Notes: a model not told the origin generated them from the letters alone. Shown: positions 34,252-43,310, counted from the first letter of the stretch. The stretch is DNA of 64,000 nucleotides from Chitinimonas_A lacunae (GCF_042650885.1 NZ_JBHSBU010000001.1:1364001-1428000), one strand, 5' to 3'. A program made the numbers and translations.

Positions 34252-35904
34252 TTACCGCCCGTTAGTCCTGGTCGTCCACACCGCCTTACCCGCCTCGGTA
34301 TACAGCACCAGATTGCCGTCTTCCTGTAGGCGCAGTTCGACGGCTTTGGAGCCGCGTGTGACCGTATCCCAGGCTGGGCGGTTCTGTGCGTCGTAGGCGA
34401 CCAGGTTGCCATCGCCTTGCATGGTCAGCGTCACCGCACCGCGCCGGTTGGTGGCCCAGATCGCCCGGGTTGGGCTGAGGCCGTACAGCACGATATTCCC
34501 ATCGTCCTGGAACGCCAGCTTGTACAAGCCGTTGGGCGCCACCAGCTCGCTACCGCGCCGCATGGTCTCGCCCGAGCGCAGGCGGTCGGGTTTGGGGGCG
34601 GTGGGCGGTAGGGCATCACCTACGGTCAGCATCAGCTTGGTTGTGCCTGGACCGAACCATTTCACATGCTCTTCCAGCATCTTCCAGCGGAACACGTACT
34701 CGCCGCGATTCGCCGGCGCCGTCACATCGAAGCTGAATACCGCCGTGCCACCGGGCGGCACCGGCTCGGTCAGATCGACCCGGCTGCGGCCCCAGGTCGT
34801 GTTGTCCTGCGGCAGGTCCGAACCGAGCTTGTGCCGGCCCGGCCGCCAGGTGGTGGTGCCGATATTGCGCATCTCGATCGTCACGCGCTGGGTACTGCCC
34901 GGCTGCATCACGGTCGGCACCCGCTGAACCAGAAAGGCCGAGTCGTTCTCCAGCGTCGGTACCGGCAAGGAGCCGGCCGGCATCGTTACCACGATGGGCG
35001 CGGTCGCCCCGGTTTCGCCGACACGGTAATGGACACGCAGCCCGGCAGCGTTGCCCTGATCGAGCCGGAATTCGACCGTATTGGCGCCGTTGCTGACCAG
35101 TGCGCTGGCCGGAATCGTCCATTCGCTGTAGTTCACATTGGCGCCGGCAGCCGGTACACGCCGGCTGGACTGCACCACACCATTCACCACCAGCACCACA
35201 TCGGCTTCGACATTGGGCTGTGCCGAGGACAGAACGGCCGCGACACTGGCCTCGCCAATATCGGCGGGAAACTCGGGCAGAGAGAAACGATAAGCAAAGC
35301 GACCGACCCCGCGGCCGGCCGCGTATTCGCGCAGGGCGTTTTCCAGCACATAGTCAAAGCCGATGCTCCAGCCGCTCAGCGCCCTGTCGAAATTGCGCGG
35401 CAGGCTTTCGGCCCGAATCGGCTCATAGTCGCGTTGCGAATAAATGAACCATTTGCCCGAACTGTCGTAACCAGGCTCTTTATTGCGCGACACCGACACA
35501 TGAATATGACCGGTATGCGGATTATCCCCGCTATAAGGCTGCCAATCCCAATTATCGTAAGCACCGGCAATGCGGCGGTTATAGATCACATAGCCGCCAC
35601 CGCGCAGCCGTTTGTCGCCATGGAGACCGCGCAGCCGCAGATGCTCGGCCAGCCATTCGGCATCGATCCCATCGACATCGAAATCGCGCGCCCGCACCAC
35701 GCCCACCCCGTTTTCGATTACCCAGGGATTATGGTCAGAATTAGGATCTTTTTGATGTGCCTCGTCGCCGATCGAGCCATCACTGCTTTTATCGCGACCA
35801 GGCCAACGCTTATTGATCTCGGCCAGCATTTCCTCAAGACAGTTGGCTACCCGCCAGCGGCTTATCTGGGCTGCATTACGTTGGGTCTGATTGCTTTCCT
35901 GCAT
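34252..35904 (-). CDS. Chimeric M15-like peptidoglycan peptidase with Ig-like and bulb-lectin domains (candidate bacteriocin or lysin)
   Basis: This 550-residue protein has at least three parts. Residues 40-140 resemble M15/VanY-like and phage endolysin D,D/L,D-peptidases: SDHNPW with His58, ARDFD with Asp74, and HTGHIHVS with His133/His135 as likely zinc ligands. Residues 320-425 resemble the NBR1-type Ig-like domain (VMQPGSTQRVTIEMRNIGTT, then TTWRPG). Residues 445-550 form a bulb-type (monocot mannose-binding) lectin domain with three QxDGNxVxY repeats: QDDGNIVLY, QGDGNLVAY and QEDGNLVLY. B-lectin domains occur in LlpA-type bacteriocins. No signal peptide is visible, so release would need lysis or another route. 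It stands alone. Confidence 0.78.
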   Translation of the reverse strand: MQESNQTQRNAAQISRWRVANCLEEMLAEINKRWPGRDKSSDGSIGDEAHQKDPNSDHNPWVIENGVGVVRARDFDVDGIDAEWLAEHLRLRGLHGDKRLRGGGYVIYNRRIAGAYDNWDWQPYSGDNPHTGHIHVSVSRNKEPGYDSSGKWFIYSQRDYEPIRAESLPRNFDRALSGWSIGFDYVLENALREYAAGRGVGRFAYRFSLPEFPADIGEASVAAVLSSAQPNVEADVVLVVNGVVQSSRRVPAAGANVNYSEWTIPASALVSNGANTVEFRLDQGNAAGLRVHYRVGETGATAPIVVTMPAGSLPVPTLENDSAFLVQRVPTVMQPGSTQRVTIEMRNIGTTTWRPGRHKLGSDLPQDNTTWGRSRVDLTEPVPPGGTAVFSFDVTAPANRGEYVFRWKMLEEHVKWFGPGTTKLMLTVGDALPPTAPKPDRLRSGETMRRGSELVAPNGLYKLAFQDDGNIVLYGLSPTRAIWATNRRGAVTLTMQGDGNLVAYDAQNRPAWDTVTRGSKAVELRLQEDGNLVLYTEAGKAVWTTRTNGR

Positions 35905-36504
35905 GATCTGTCTCCTTCTCCATACCCATAGTGTGGTCGGTCTCGCCTGACGGATTCAAATCGATCGCCACACGGAATCGATCTGCCGTCAAAAAACCTC
36001 TGCGTGCTCTCTCTATATCGCGAGAAAGCCCGGAAAACCAGTTCGATCAAAAACAGAGAAATAAACCATACTTATGAAAATCGACAGCAAATAAAATCCC
36101 GCGAACAAATAGTCCGCAAACAAAATCCGGCACTCGATTAACAGCAGCGCCTATAGAGAAGGCTCTCCAGAAAACATCAGCAGAATTGTTTATTTAAAAT
36201 ATTTTTAGCTGGCGCAGTCTAGCGCAGCACTGAGGCGTTGTCATACTGCATATGCAGGATATAATCGTGAATCAATTCATGCCGACCGGGAGATTTGCAG
36301 TGTTATAGGGCTTGTCCATCGGGAGACAACCCTCGGCTTTGTCTTGCTATCGGCGGCCGAATTGAGGACAGATGGGCGGGAAAGGCATTGGTTTTTGGAT
36401 ACCCATCAAAATCAACAGCTTAGCGAGGAAGGCGCGGCCGAAGTGTGGTGAGCCTGTCCCTAAGTCGCTAGAATCGCGGGCTGACTTTGCTCCGCAGACC
36501 TTCG
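35905..36504. other. 600-bp spacer between the peptidase-lectin gene and thyA
   Basis: No gene is supported. A 200-bp AT-rich zone (about 36040-36270) contains a perfect 12-bp palindrome CTGCATATGCAG at 36246-36257, a possible operator. Promoters for both divergent genes should lie here, but none could be assigned with confidence. Confidence 0.45.
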
Positions 36505-37299
36505 ATGCAACCCTATCTCGCCCTACTGCAAGACGTCCTCGACCACGGCACCGACAAGACCGACCGTACCGGTACCGGTACCCGTTCGGTATTTGGCCGG
36601 CAGCTGCGCTTTGACCTCGCTGCCGGCTTCCCGCTGGTGACGACCAAGAAAGTCCACTTCAAATCCATTGCCTATGAACTGTTATGGTTCCTGCGCGGTG
36701 AGACCAATGTGCGTTGGTTGCAGGAGCACGGCGTCAGCATCTGGGACGAGTGGGCCGATGAAAACGGCGAGCTGGGGCCGGTGTATGGCTATCAATGGCG
36801 TTCCTGGCCCACGGCTGACGGGCAGCATATCGATCAGATCAGCCAGGTGATCCAGCAGATCAAGACCAACCCTGATTCACGCCGTCTGATCGTTTCGGCC
36901 TGGAATGTGGGTCAGATCGACGAGATGGCCTTGCCGCCGTGTCACGCCCTGTTCCAGTTCTATGTGGCCAATGGCCGGCTGTCCTGCCAGCTCTACCAGC
37001 GCTCGGCCGATCTGTTCCTCGGCGTGCCGTTCAATATCGCCTCCTACTCGCTGTTGGTGCTGATGGTGGCCCAGGTCTGCGGCTTGCAACCGGGTGAGTT
37101 CGTCTGGACCGGCGGCGACTGCCATATCTATGCCAATCACCAGGAGCAGGTGAAGCTGCAACTGTTGCGTGAGCCGCGTCCGCTGCCGACGCTGATGCTC
37201 AACCCCGAGCGTCGCGACCTGTTTGCCTTCGAATACGAAGATTTCACGCTTGAAGGCTATGATCCGCATCCCGCCATCAAGGCGGCGGTGGCGGTCTGA
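36505..37299 (+). CDS. thyA: Thymidylate synthase
   Basis: ThyA methylates dUMP to dTMP with methylene-tetrahydrofolate, which it turns into dihydrofolate. The 264-residue protein has the same length as the E. coli enzyme, and catalytic Cys146 is in ALPPCHALFQF. DRTGTGTRSVFG, LWFLRGETN, RRLIVSAWN, QRSADLFLGVPFNIASY and the C-terminal AVAV are also present. The start at MQPYLALLQD is conserved in the family; an ATG six codons upstream is less likely. It is followed 13 bp later by folA, the standard pairing that regenerates tetrahydrofolate. Confidence 0.98.
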   Translation: MQPYLALLQDVLDHGTDKTDRTGTGTRSVFGRQLRFDLAAGFPLVTTKKVHFKSIAYELLWFLRGETNVRWLQEHGVSIWDEWADENGELGPVYGYQWRSWPTADGQHIDQISQVIQQIKTNPDSRRLIVSAWNVGQIDEMALPPCHALFQFYVANGRLSCQLYQRSADLFLGVPFNIASYSLLVLMVAQVCGLQPGEFVWTGGDCHIYANHQEQVKLQLLREPRPLPTLMLNPERRDLFAFEYEDFTLEGYDPHPAIKAAVAV

Positions 37300-37312
37300 C
37301 GAGGAGCTGCCG

Positions 37313-37792
37313 ATGCCGCTGATTTCCCTGATCGCTGCGGTAGCCCGCAACGGCACGGTGGGCCGCGACAATGCCATGCCCTGGCATCTGCCGGCCGATC
37401 TGCGCTATTTCAAATCGGTCACCAGCGGCCATCCGGTGGTGATGGGACGCAAGACCTTCGACTCGATCGGCCGTCCGCTGCCCAACCGCCACAATATCGT
37501 GATCACCCGCCAGATCGACTGGCAGGTCGAGGGCATCACGGTGGTGCACAGTCTGGAGGAAGCGCTCGCCGCAGCCGGCCCTGCCGACGAGATCTTCATC
37601 ATGGGCGGCGGCCAGATCTATGCCCAGGCGCTGCCGCTGGCCGACCGGCTCTACCTGACCGAGATCGACGCCGATTTCGAAGGCGACGCCTTTTTCCCCG
37701 CCTGGCCGCGCGAACAATTCCGCGAGCAGGCGCGGCAGGAACAGCAGGGCGAATCGTTCAGCTACCGTCATATGGTCTACGAGCGGTGCTGA
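37313..37792 (+). CDS. folA: Dihydrofolate reductase
   Basis: FolA reduces dihydrofolate made by ThyA to tetrahydrofolate with NADPH. The 159-residue protein has the usual length and motifs: SLIAAVARNGTVGRDNAMPW with the proton-donor acidic position replaced in the normal way by Asp in LPADLRYF, VVMGRKTF, and IFIMGGGQIYAQ. GAGGAG lies seven bases before the ATG. It is co-transcribed with thyA. Two genes of a DarTG-like pair follow on the same strand, starting 28 bp after the stop. Confidence 0.97.
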   Translation: MPLISLIAAVARNGTVGRDNAMPWHLPADLRYFKSVTSGHPVVMGRKTFDSIGRPLPNRHNIVITRQIDWQVEGITVVHSLEEALAAAGPADEIFIMGGGQIYAQALPLADRLYLTEIDADFEGDAFFPAWPREQFREQARQEQQGESFSYRHMVYERC

Positions 37793-37820
37793 CCGCACGG
37801 GCCGGATACGCTTCCGCCCC

Positions 37821-38468
37821 ATGACCACCCCGCCTTCGCCGCTGTGGCTCTACCGTCTGGTCCCGCTCGGCCAGCTCGCCCCGCTGCTGCGCCGAGGCGG
37901 CTTGCATGCCCCGGCCCATCAACCCGAAGATGGGCTGACCCTCCCCTCGTTTGACCCTGCTGTGGCCCGGCCGGCCGGACGGCGGCAATTCGCCGTGCCT
38001 GGCGCTCGCGGCGGCAGCAGCGACGATTATCTGGGCTTTGACTTCGGTCCGGCGCCGCCGGCGTTGGCAACGTTTATCCAAGATGCCCCACCTGATGGCG
38101 CTGACTCGCCTATCCTGATTTATCTGCTCACCACATTGCAGGTTCTGACCGACAAGCGGATCGAATTCGTGTTCAGCGATGGCGACCCTGCCGTTGGTTA
38201 TACCGATTGGTACGATGACCCGGCCCGGCTCGATCGAATCGACTGGGACGCGGTCAAGACACCCCCCTGGGAAAGCCCTGCTGACGATGACCAGCGCCGG
38301 CGCAAGCAAGCGCGTCTGCTGGTCTGGCAGTCGCTACCCTGGGCGCTGATCAGGGGGATCGCCGTGCCCGATGGCGATATCGGCTATCAGGTCGAATCGC
38401 TGCTCGCGCGTTATCCCCGTCGCGCCCAGCCCAAGGTCGTGGTCCGGCCGGGCTGGTATCGCCCCTGA
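37821..38468 (+). CDS. DarT-like (DUF4433) ADP-ribosyltransferase-fold protein, apparently lacking the catalytic glutamate
   Basis: Compared with DarT sequences from memory, this 215-residue protein keeps the family frame. It has an N-terminal LYRLVPLGQLAPLLRRGGL (in place of the usual YHIT-x-x-x-NL-x-x-IL segment) and a VFSDGDPAVGYTDWYD block. The end is long and well matched (LPWALIRGIAVP, KVVVRPGWY). DarT transfers ADP-ribose to thymidine in single-stranded DNA. Here the expected RQAEFLV catalytic-Glu segment reads KQARLLV (Arg165 in the Glu place), and the early His reads Arg12, so the classical activity looks lost. Length is near normal and no frameshift is visible. It lies 28 bp after folA and 20 bp before a DarG-like gene. 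Family placement is good; inactivity is inferred. Confidence 0.7.
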   Translation: MTTPPSPLWLYRLVPLGQLAPLLRRGGLHAPAHQPEDGLTLPSFDPAVARPAGRRQFAVPGARGGSSDDYLGFDFGPAPPALATFIQDAPPDGADSPILIYLLTTLQVLTDKRIEFVFSDGDPAVGYTDWYDDPARLDRIDWDAVKTPPWESPADDDQRRRKQARLLVWQSLPWALIRGIAVPDGDIGYQVESLLARYPRRAQPKVVVRPGWYRP

Positions 38469-38487
38469 TCCGCGAAAGGCCGTGACC

Positions 38488-39540
38488 ATGATCGAAACCG
38501 CCCAAGGCAGTCCGTTCGAAGCCGATGTCGAAGCGCTGGTCAATACCATCGATGCGGCCGGTCACGCGATGGGTCGCGCTGGTCAGCGGTTCAAAAAAGC
38601 CTTCCCCGACAATGCCGCACTCTGCCTGGCCGCCGGCCGGGCCCGCCGCATCTCGCCCGAGCAGATCGTGGTGTATGGCTGCCATGGCCTGATCAATCCG
38701 CGTTATCTGCTCAATCTGGCGATTGTCCCGGCACGCCACAGCGAACCGTGCGTCGAAACCCTGCAAGCGAGTCTCGCCGCGCTCAGCACCACGGTCCGCC
38801 GGCTCGGCATCAATTCGCTGGCGCTGACTGCACCGTGCGGGCTGGCCGTCTCCACCGTGCATACCCTGCTGTCGCAGGCCTTTGCCGAGCTGCCCGAAGT
38901 CAGGGTGCTGCTGTTCGAATCCGACCTCGACCGCCACGAGCCGAAACCGGCCTATCCGCCGCTCACTCCGGCGCGTGCCATGTTGCTGGCGCTGGTCGAT
39001 GACTATGCGGCGTTGGGTTATCCGCAGACGGCGCGGGAAGTTCAGACCCTGGCCTATTTCCTTCAGGAAGCGGGCGAGCCGCTGCGGCTCTATTTCGAAC
39101 CGGCCGACCACGGCCTGACCCTGGGCAAACCGGGCCGCTTCTGGGCCGGGCTCGATGGCCACTATCTGCGCCACGACGAAAGCAACGACACCTACAGCGT
39201 GCAGCCCGAGGTGCGCGAAGCCGTGCGTGCCCTGATCGGACGGCTGCCCGATTCGCAACGACGGCTGTCGGAAGTGTCACGACTGATCGAAAGTTATGAA
39301 ACGCCCTATGGATTGGCCCTGCTATCGGCCGTCCACTGGGTGGCCCATCGTGGCGGCCGCGCTGGCGAATTGCCGGCGACCGACCAGGAAATGGCGCTCA
39401 GGCTGATCCAGCGCTGGCAACGTGCCACGCCGTATCGCTTTACGGCCAGCCATATCAATCAGGCCTGGAACCGACTGGCACGGCTGGGCTGGCTGTCTTG
39501 TCTGCAAGGCGGCGACGAGCGCCAAGGCGAACCGGCCTGA
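38488..39540 (+). CDS. DarG-like macrodomain antitoxin relative with altered macrodomain core
   Basis: The 350-residue product has the two-part DarG layout. Residues 1-150 follow a macrodomain (EADVEALVNTID, FKKAFPDN, and a late LPEVRVLLFES). Residues 155-350 follow the C-terminal DarG domain, with striking matches LAYFLQEAGEPLRLYF (188-203), SRLIESYETPYGLALLSAVHWVAH (by position 264-287) and SHINQAWNRLARLGWL. In canonical DarG the macrodomain removes ADP-ribose from DNA and the C-terminal domain binds DarT. Here the expected VNTVN reads VNTID, the NFPTK-type catalytic-Lys segment reads NLAIVPARH, and the Gly-rich LGCGNGGL loop reads APCGLAVST. De-ADP-ribosylation may be lost while toxin binding is kept. 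The start has GAAAGG nine bases upstream. Confidence 0.72.
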   Translation: MIETAQGSPFEADVEALVNTIDAAGHAMGRAGQRFKKAFPDNAALCLAAGRARRISPEQIVVYGCHGLINPRYLLNLAIVPARHSEPCVETLQASLAALSTTVRRLGINSLALTAPCGLAVSTVHTLLSQAFAELPEVRVLLFESDLDRHEPKPAYPPLTPARAMLLALVDDYAALGYPQTAREVQTLAYFLQEAGEPLRLYFEPADHGLTLGKPGRFWAGLDGHYLRHDESNDTYSVQPEVREAVRALIGRLPDSQRRLSEVSRLIESYETPYGLALLSAVHWVAHRGGRAGELPATDQEMALRLIQRWQRATPYRFTASHINQAWNRLARLGWLSCLQGGDERQGEPA

Positions 39541-39592
39541 GTGGCGGTCGAGCCAGTTTGCGGGCTGACCGACTGGTTGCCTCTGATTGAGC

Positions 39593-39665
39593 CATAAATA
39601 TTTATTTTTAATTTTTTCTGCACCAAATCTAGCAGACGTTTTTCCTGAAATTTTCTTTTTGTCCG
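39593..39665 (-). repeat. AT-rich dispersed intergenic element, copy 7 (inverted, well conserved)
   Basis: The minus strand reads GAAAATTTCAGGAAAAA (complement of 39639-39655), then CGTCTGCTAGATTTGG and an A/T-rich tail with AAATATTTATGG. The 16-base core is identical to the copies at 17032 and 62503. It lies in a convergent spacer. Confidence 0.7.
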
Positions 39666-39702
39666 TCTCTACGCTGTATCGCCCGACCGTCCCGGTCCGC
39701 CC

Positions 39703-40320
39703 CTATTGCAGACGATACAGTCCATAAAAGAACTGCTGTTCGGTACCAAACGGCGTGTGGTGCGATTCGATCAGGCTGTCGAGCAGCGTGAAGCGCTCGC
39801 CCAGGCAGGCCGACAGCGAGGCCGCGTCATAGCGCACTACGTCAAGACCGCTGCAACGCAGCGGACCCTCGGGTCCGAAGGTGGCCATGATCAGATGACC
39901 GCCCGGTTTGAGTGCATGCTGGAGCTGGCGCAGATACCCCTGCCGCTCGGCTTCGTCAGTCAGGAAATGGAACACGGCCCGGTCATGCCAGATGTCGTAG
40001 CGGGCGGCAGGCAGTGCTGCCGTCACGATATCGGCGGCCAGCCAATCGACCTCGGCCGCCCGCTCGGCCAGCCGCTGCCGGGCGGTTTGCAGCGCGGCGG
40101 CCGAAACGTCGAGCACCCCTGGCCGCTGATAGCCGGCTGCCAGCAGATGATCGACCAGCGTTGCCGCACCGCCGCCGACATCGAGAATCGCGGTCTGCGG
40201 CCCGGACGCCACCTGTCCGATCAAGCGCAGCGAGGTAGGCAGACAAGGGCTGTACCAACTGACGTCCTCGGCCGATCTGGTCTGGTAGACCGTTTCCCAG
40301 TGGATCTTTCTGTCTTCCAT
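39703..40320 (-). CDS. Class I SAM-dependent methyltransferase
   Basis: The 205-residue protein has motif I AILDVGGGAATLVDHLL (near 44-60), an acidic residue at the end of strand 2 (VLDVS), YDIWHDRAVFHFL and LKPGGHLIMATFGPEGPLRCSGL. This pattern resembles the thiopurine/tellurite-resistance-like and UbiE-like small methyltransferases (SGL-x-V-x-Y near the end). The substrate is unknown. The start at MEDRKIHWE follows a GAGAGG-rich stretch; the in-frame extension upstream is not protein-like. Divergent from the diguanylate cyclase gene. Confidence 0.85.
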   Translation of the reverse strand: MEDRKIHWETVYQTRSAEDVSWYSPCLPTSLRLIGQVASGPQTAILDVGGGAATLVDHLLAAGYQRPGVLDVSAAALQTARQRLAERAAEVDWLAADIVTAALPAARYDIWHDRAVFHFLTDEAERQGYLRQLQHALKPGGHLIMATFGPEGPLRCSGLDVVRYDAASLSACLGERFTLLDSLIESHHTPFGTEQQFFYGLYRLQ

Positions 40321-40436
40321 CTCAATCTCTCCCTCCGCCACCTGCGGAGCCGGAGGTAAGCTAAACCACGCCGGGCCCCTGCGCAAACGGCATGCCATGC
40401 CTATAGTTGTTCCAAATAGCCAGCAGGGCCAGTGCC

Positions 40437-41720
40437 ATGAAGCCGGAGTTTTCCACTGCCAACCATCTGATTGCCGAAATGGCCCAACTGGCACCGTTGC
40501 CGGTGCTGGCGGTCGATGCCGAGAATGGCAGCATTCTGGCTACCAATATCCTGGCGCGCGATACGCTGGGCTTATCGGCCGAAACGCCCGCCTTGCGTGA
40601 TCTGTTCGACAATCCCAGCCTGGCGCGCCAATTCCTGTTGATCGCCCGCAATAACGGCTTTGTGCGCCAGTTCGAGGCACGGCTGCGGCTGGCGGCGGGG
40701 CAGCGGGTCTGGGTACTGCTGGCTGCGCGGCTGACCGAAACGACCAATCGGTCCCTGCTGATCGTCACCATCACCGATATCCACGAACGCCGTCTGATCG
40801 AAGAAGCGCTGCGTGAAAGCGAAACCCGTCATCGGCGCGTGCTTGAAGCCGCCAATGAAGGCTATGCCTTGTTCGATGCGGAAAGCGGCGAGCTGCTCGA
40901 TGTCAATCCTGCCCTGTGCGAGCTGTTGTGCTACCCGCGTGACGAGCTGCTCAAGCTCAAGCCCGAGGACGTGATCACCGACGCGAGCCTCGAGACATTG
41001 CAGGAGGCGCGCAAGCTGTGGAATACCTCGCCTTACCGCCGTTTCGAGCTGGGCCTGCGCCGTGCCACGGGCGAGCACATCACCTGCGAGATCAGCCTGT
41101 CGGCCGTCACGGATAGCGATGGCCGTATCACCTCGCTGTTTGCCCTGGTCAATGACATCACCGCCCGCAAGCTCAACGAGGAGCGGGTACTCTATCTGGC
41201 CTTCTACGACACCCTGACTGCGCTGCCCAACCGTTTTCTGTTTGCCGAGCATATCGACCATGCGCTCAAGCAGCGGCAACGGATCGGCGGCCGGCTGGCG
41301 CTGATGTTTATCGATCTCGACGATTTCAAGCGGGTCAACGACAACTTCGGCCATGACGGCGGCGATGTGCTGCTGAGCACGGTGGCGAAACGGCTGGTCG
41401 GCTGTGTCCGGGCTTCCGACACCGTCTCGCGCCAGGGCGGCGATGAATTCATTGTGCTGCTGGCCAATATTCACGACGCCTCCGATGCCGAACAGGTCGC
41501 AGAAAAAATTCTGACGGCGCTGTCCGAACCCATCTTGCTGCCCGGCGGCGAAGTCAATATCAACGCCTCGATCGGCATCGCCCTCTGCCCCGACCACGCC
41601 ATGGACGCCCCCACCTTGCGCCGACTGGCCGATATCGCCATGTATCAGGCCAAGTTTGGAGGCAAGCGGCGGTATGTCTGCTATTCGGAGCCAGACGATG
41701 AACAGGACGCCCAAACGTGA
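40437..41720 (+). CDS. PAS-PAS-GGDEF diguanylate cyclase
   Basis: The 427-residue soluble protein has two PAS domains (about 12-118 and 128-248) and a GGDEF domain (about 252-415). The catalytic motif is intact, GGDEF at 334-338. An RxxD inhibitory site is present five residues before it (RASD, 325-328), so product inhibition by c-di-GMP is expected. It should make c-di-GMP from two GTP in response to a cytoplasmic signal sensed by the PAS domains. There is no EAL domain and no membrane anchor. The start at MKPEFSTANH follows the PAS fold; longer starts overlap the divergent promoter. Confidence 0.94.
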   Translation: MKPEFSTANHLIAEMAQLAPLPVLAVDAENGSILATNILARDTLGLSAETPALRDLFDNPSLARQFLLIARNNGFVRQFEARLRLAAGQRVWVLLAARLTETTNRSLLIVTITDIHERRLIEEALRESETRHRRVLEAANEGYALFDAESGELLDVNPALCELLCYPRDELLKLKPEDVITDASLETLQEARKLWNTSPYRRFELGLRRATGEHITCEISLSAVTDSDGRITSLFALVNDITARKLNEERVLYLAFYDTLTALPNRFLFAEHIDHALKQRQRIGGRLALMFIDLDDFKRVNDNFGHDGGDVLLSTVAKRLVGCVRASDTVSRQGGDEFIVLLANIHDASDAEQVAEKILTALSEPILLPGGEVNINASIGIALCPDHAMDAPTLRRLADIAMYQAKFGGKRRYVCYSEPDDEQDAQT

Positions 41721-41864
41721 AGCCGAGATAGCCGCAACTGCCCCTTTCACCTCTTCCCAAACAGAGATAAAGAGTAAGCCGCTACACCTGTGACATTCCG
41801 TCGCAGTCCCGCTCACCCGGTGCCCGCTAAAATCCCCCGCCTTCCTGTTGCGCAAGGCAAATCG

Positions 41865-43238
41865 ATGGCGGTCTCCTCTGTGATTTCCGGTAAACCCCCG
41901 CGTTTTTATGCCGTGGCCTGGCGCTGGCACTTCTATGCCGGCTTGCTGGTGGCGCCCATCATGGTGCTGCTGGCGCTGACCGGGCTGATCTATCTGTATA
42001 AGCCCCAGCTCGATGGCTGGATGTATGCCGACCGGCTATTCGTCACACCCGCCGCGCCACTTGCTGCCGAGCAGCAGTTAGCTGCCGTCCGGGCGGCCTG
42101 GCCCGGGGCGACGGTGCAGAAATTCATCCCGCCGCCGGCTCCCGACCGCAGCAGCGAGTTCGTACTCAATACCTCGCAAGGTCCGCTTACCGTGTTTGTC
42201 GATCCGGCGACGGCGCAGATTCTGGGCAGCCGCGACGAAACCTGGAATCTCCAGGCGGTTGCCCGCCGGCTCCATGGCACCTTGCTGATCGGTGACACGG
42301 GCGATCTGCTGATCGAGCTGGCGGCGAGCTGGGGATTGGTGCTGTTGGCGTCCGGCCTGTATCTGCACTGGCCGCGCGGCCGTGGTATGGCCGGCGTGCT
42401 GTATCCGAGATTCCATGCCACCGGCCGCCTGTTCTGGCGCGATCTGCACGCGGTGACGGCGTTCTGGGGCGCCTTGCTGCTCGCTTTTATGTTGCTGAGC
42501 GGCATGCCGTGGACCGGCTTCTGGGGCGAGCGCTTTGCTGCGGTCTGGAGCCGTTTTCCTGCCCAGATGTGGAACGAGGTGCCGAAATCGACCCGCAAGG
42601 CGGTCACGCTCAATGTCGCCGGTCAGACCGTGCCCTGGGCGGTGGAACAGACACCGCTGCCACACTCGACCGGTCATGCCCATCATGGTGCGGCGCTCGG
42701 TGGCGCTACCCGGCCAGGCGTTGGCCTCGACCATCTCATCAGCATCGCCACCCGATACCGGGTCGCAGCCGGCTATAGCATCAGCCTGCCGGGTGACGCG
42801 GACGGGGTCTATACGGTGTCGGTCTTCCCGAACGATCCTCGTCAGGAGCAGACCCTGCATATCGACCAATACAGCGGTGCGGTACTTGCAAGCATCAGTT
42901 TCCGCAACTATGGCTGGGTGCCGAAAGCCGTCGAGCTGGGAGTGGCGTTTCATGAAGGCAAACTGTTTGGCTGGGCCAATAAGCTGCTGATGACGCTGGC
43001 CTGTCTGGTGGTCTTGCTGGTGGCCGTGTCGGGCGTGCTGATCTGGTGGCTGCGCCGGCCATATGGCCGGCTGGGGGCGCCGACCGCCAGTGCGGCCACA
43101 CCGCCGTGGAAACTCGGCGCCCTTGTGCTGCTGGGATTGGGCCTGCTGTTTCCGCTACTGCTCGGGTCGTTGCTGCTGATCTGGCTGCTCGACCAGACGC
43201 TGGGCCGGCTTGCCTTCTGGCCTGTCTTGCGCCGCTAG
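41865..43238 (+). CDS. PepSY-associated transmembrane (PiuB-like) protein
   Basis: The 457-residue inner-membrane protein has the PepSY-TM layout. A first membrane segment (about 22-44) lies in RWHFYAGLLVAPIMVLLALTG, a hallmark of the family, and is followed by YLYKPQLD. A periplasmic PepSY domain, two central segments (WGLVLLASGLYLHWPRG and the FWRDLHAVTAFWGALLLAF block) and two C-terminal segments complete it. Relatives are often iron-regulated and are proposed to reduce siderophore-bound iron. No Fur box or siderophore gene is visible here. A terminator follows, isolating it from the RiPP cluster. Confidence 0.87.
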   Translation: MAVSSVISGKPPRFYAVAWRWHFYAGLLVAPIMVLLALTGLIYLYKPQLDGWMYADRLFVTPAAPLAAEQQLAAVRAAWPGATVQKFIPPPAPDRSSEFVLNTSQGPLTVFVDPATAQILGSRDETWNLQAVARRLHGTLLIGDTGDLLIELAASWGLVLLASGLYLHWPRGRGMAGVLYPRFHATGRLFWRDLHAVTAFWGALLLAFMLLSGMPWTGFWGERFAAVWSRFPAQMWNEVPKSTRKAVTLNVAGQTVPWAVEQTPLPHSTGHAHHGAALGGATRPGVGLDHLISIATRYRVAAGYSISLPGDADGVYTVSVFPNDPRQEQTLHIDQYSGAVLASISFRNYGWVPKAVELGVAFHEGKLFGWANKLLMTLACLVVLLVAVSGVLIWWLRRPYGRLGAPTASAATPPWKLGALVLLGLGLLFPLLLGSLLLIWLLDQTLGRLAFWPVLRR

Positions 43239-43262
43239 AGCCACCCCGAACCGTTGCATTGA

Positions 43263-43310
43263 AGCCCGGCCACCGCGTGATCAGCGCAGGCGGCCGGGCT
43301 TTTTCGTCTT
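43263..43310 (+). terminator. Rho-independent terminator after the PepSY gene
   Basis: AGCCCGGCC (43263-43271) and GGCCGGGCT (43292-43300) pair perfectly, followed by TTTTTCGTCTT. Confidence 0.85.
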
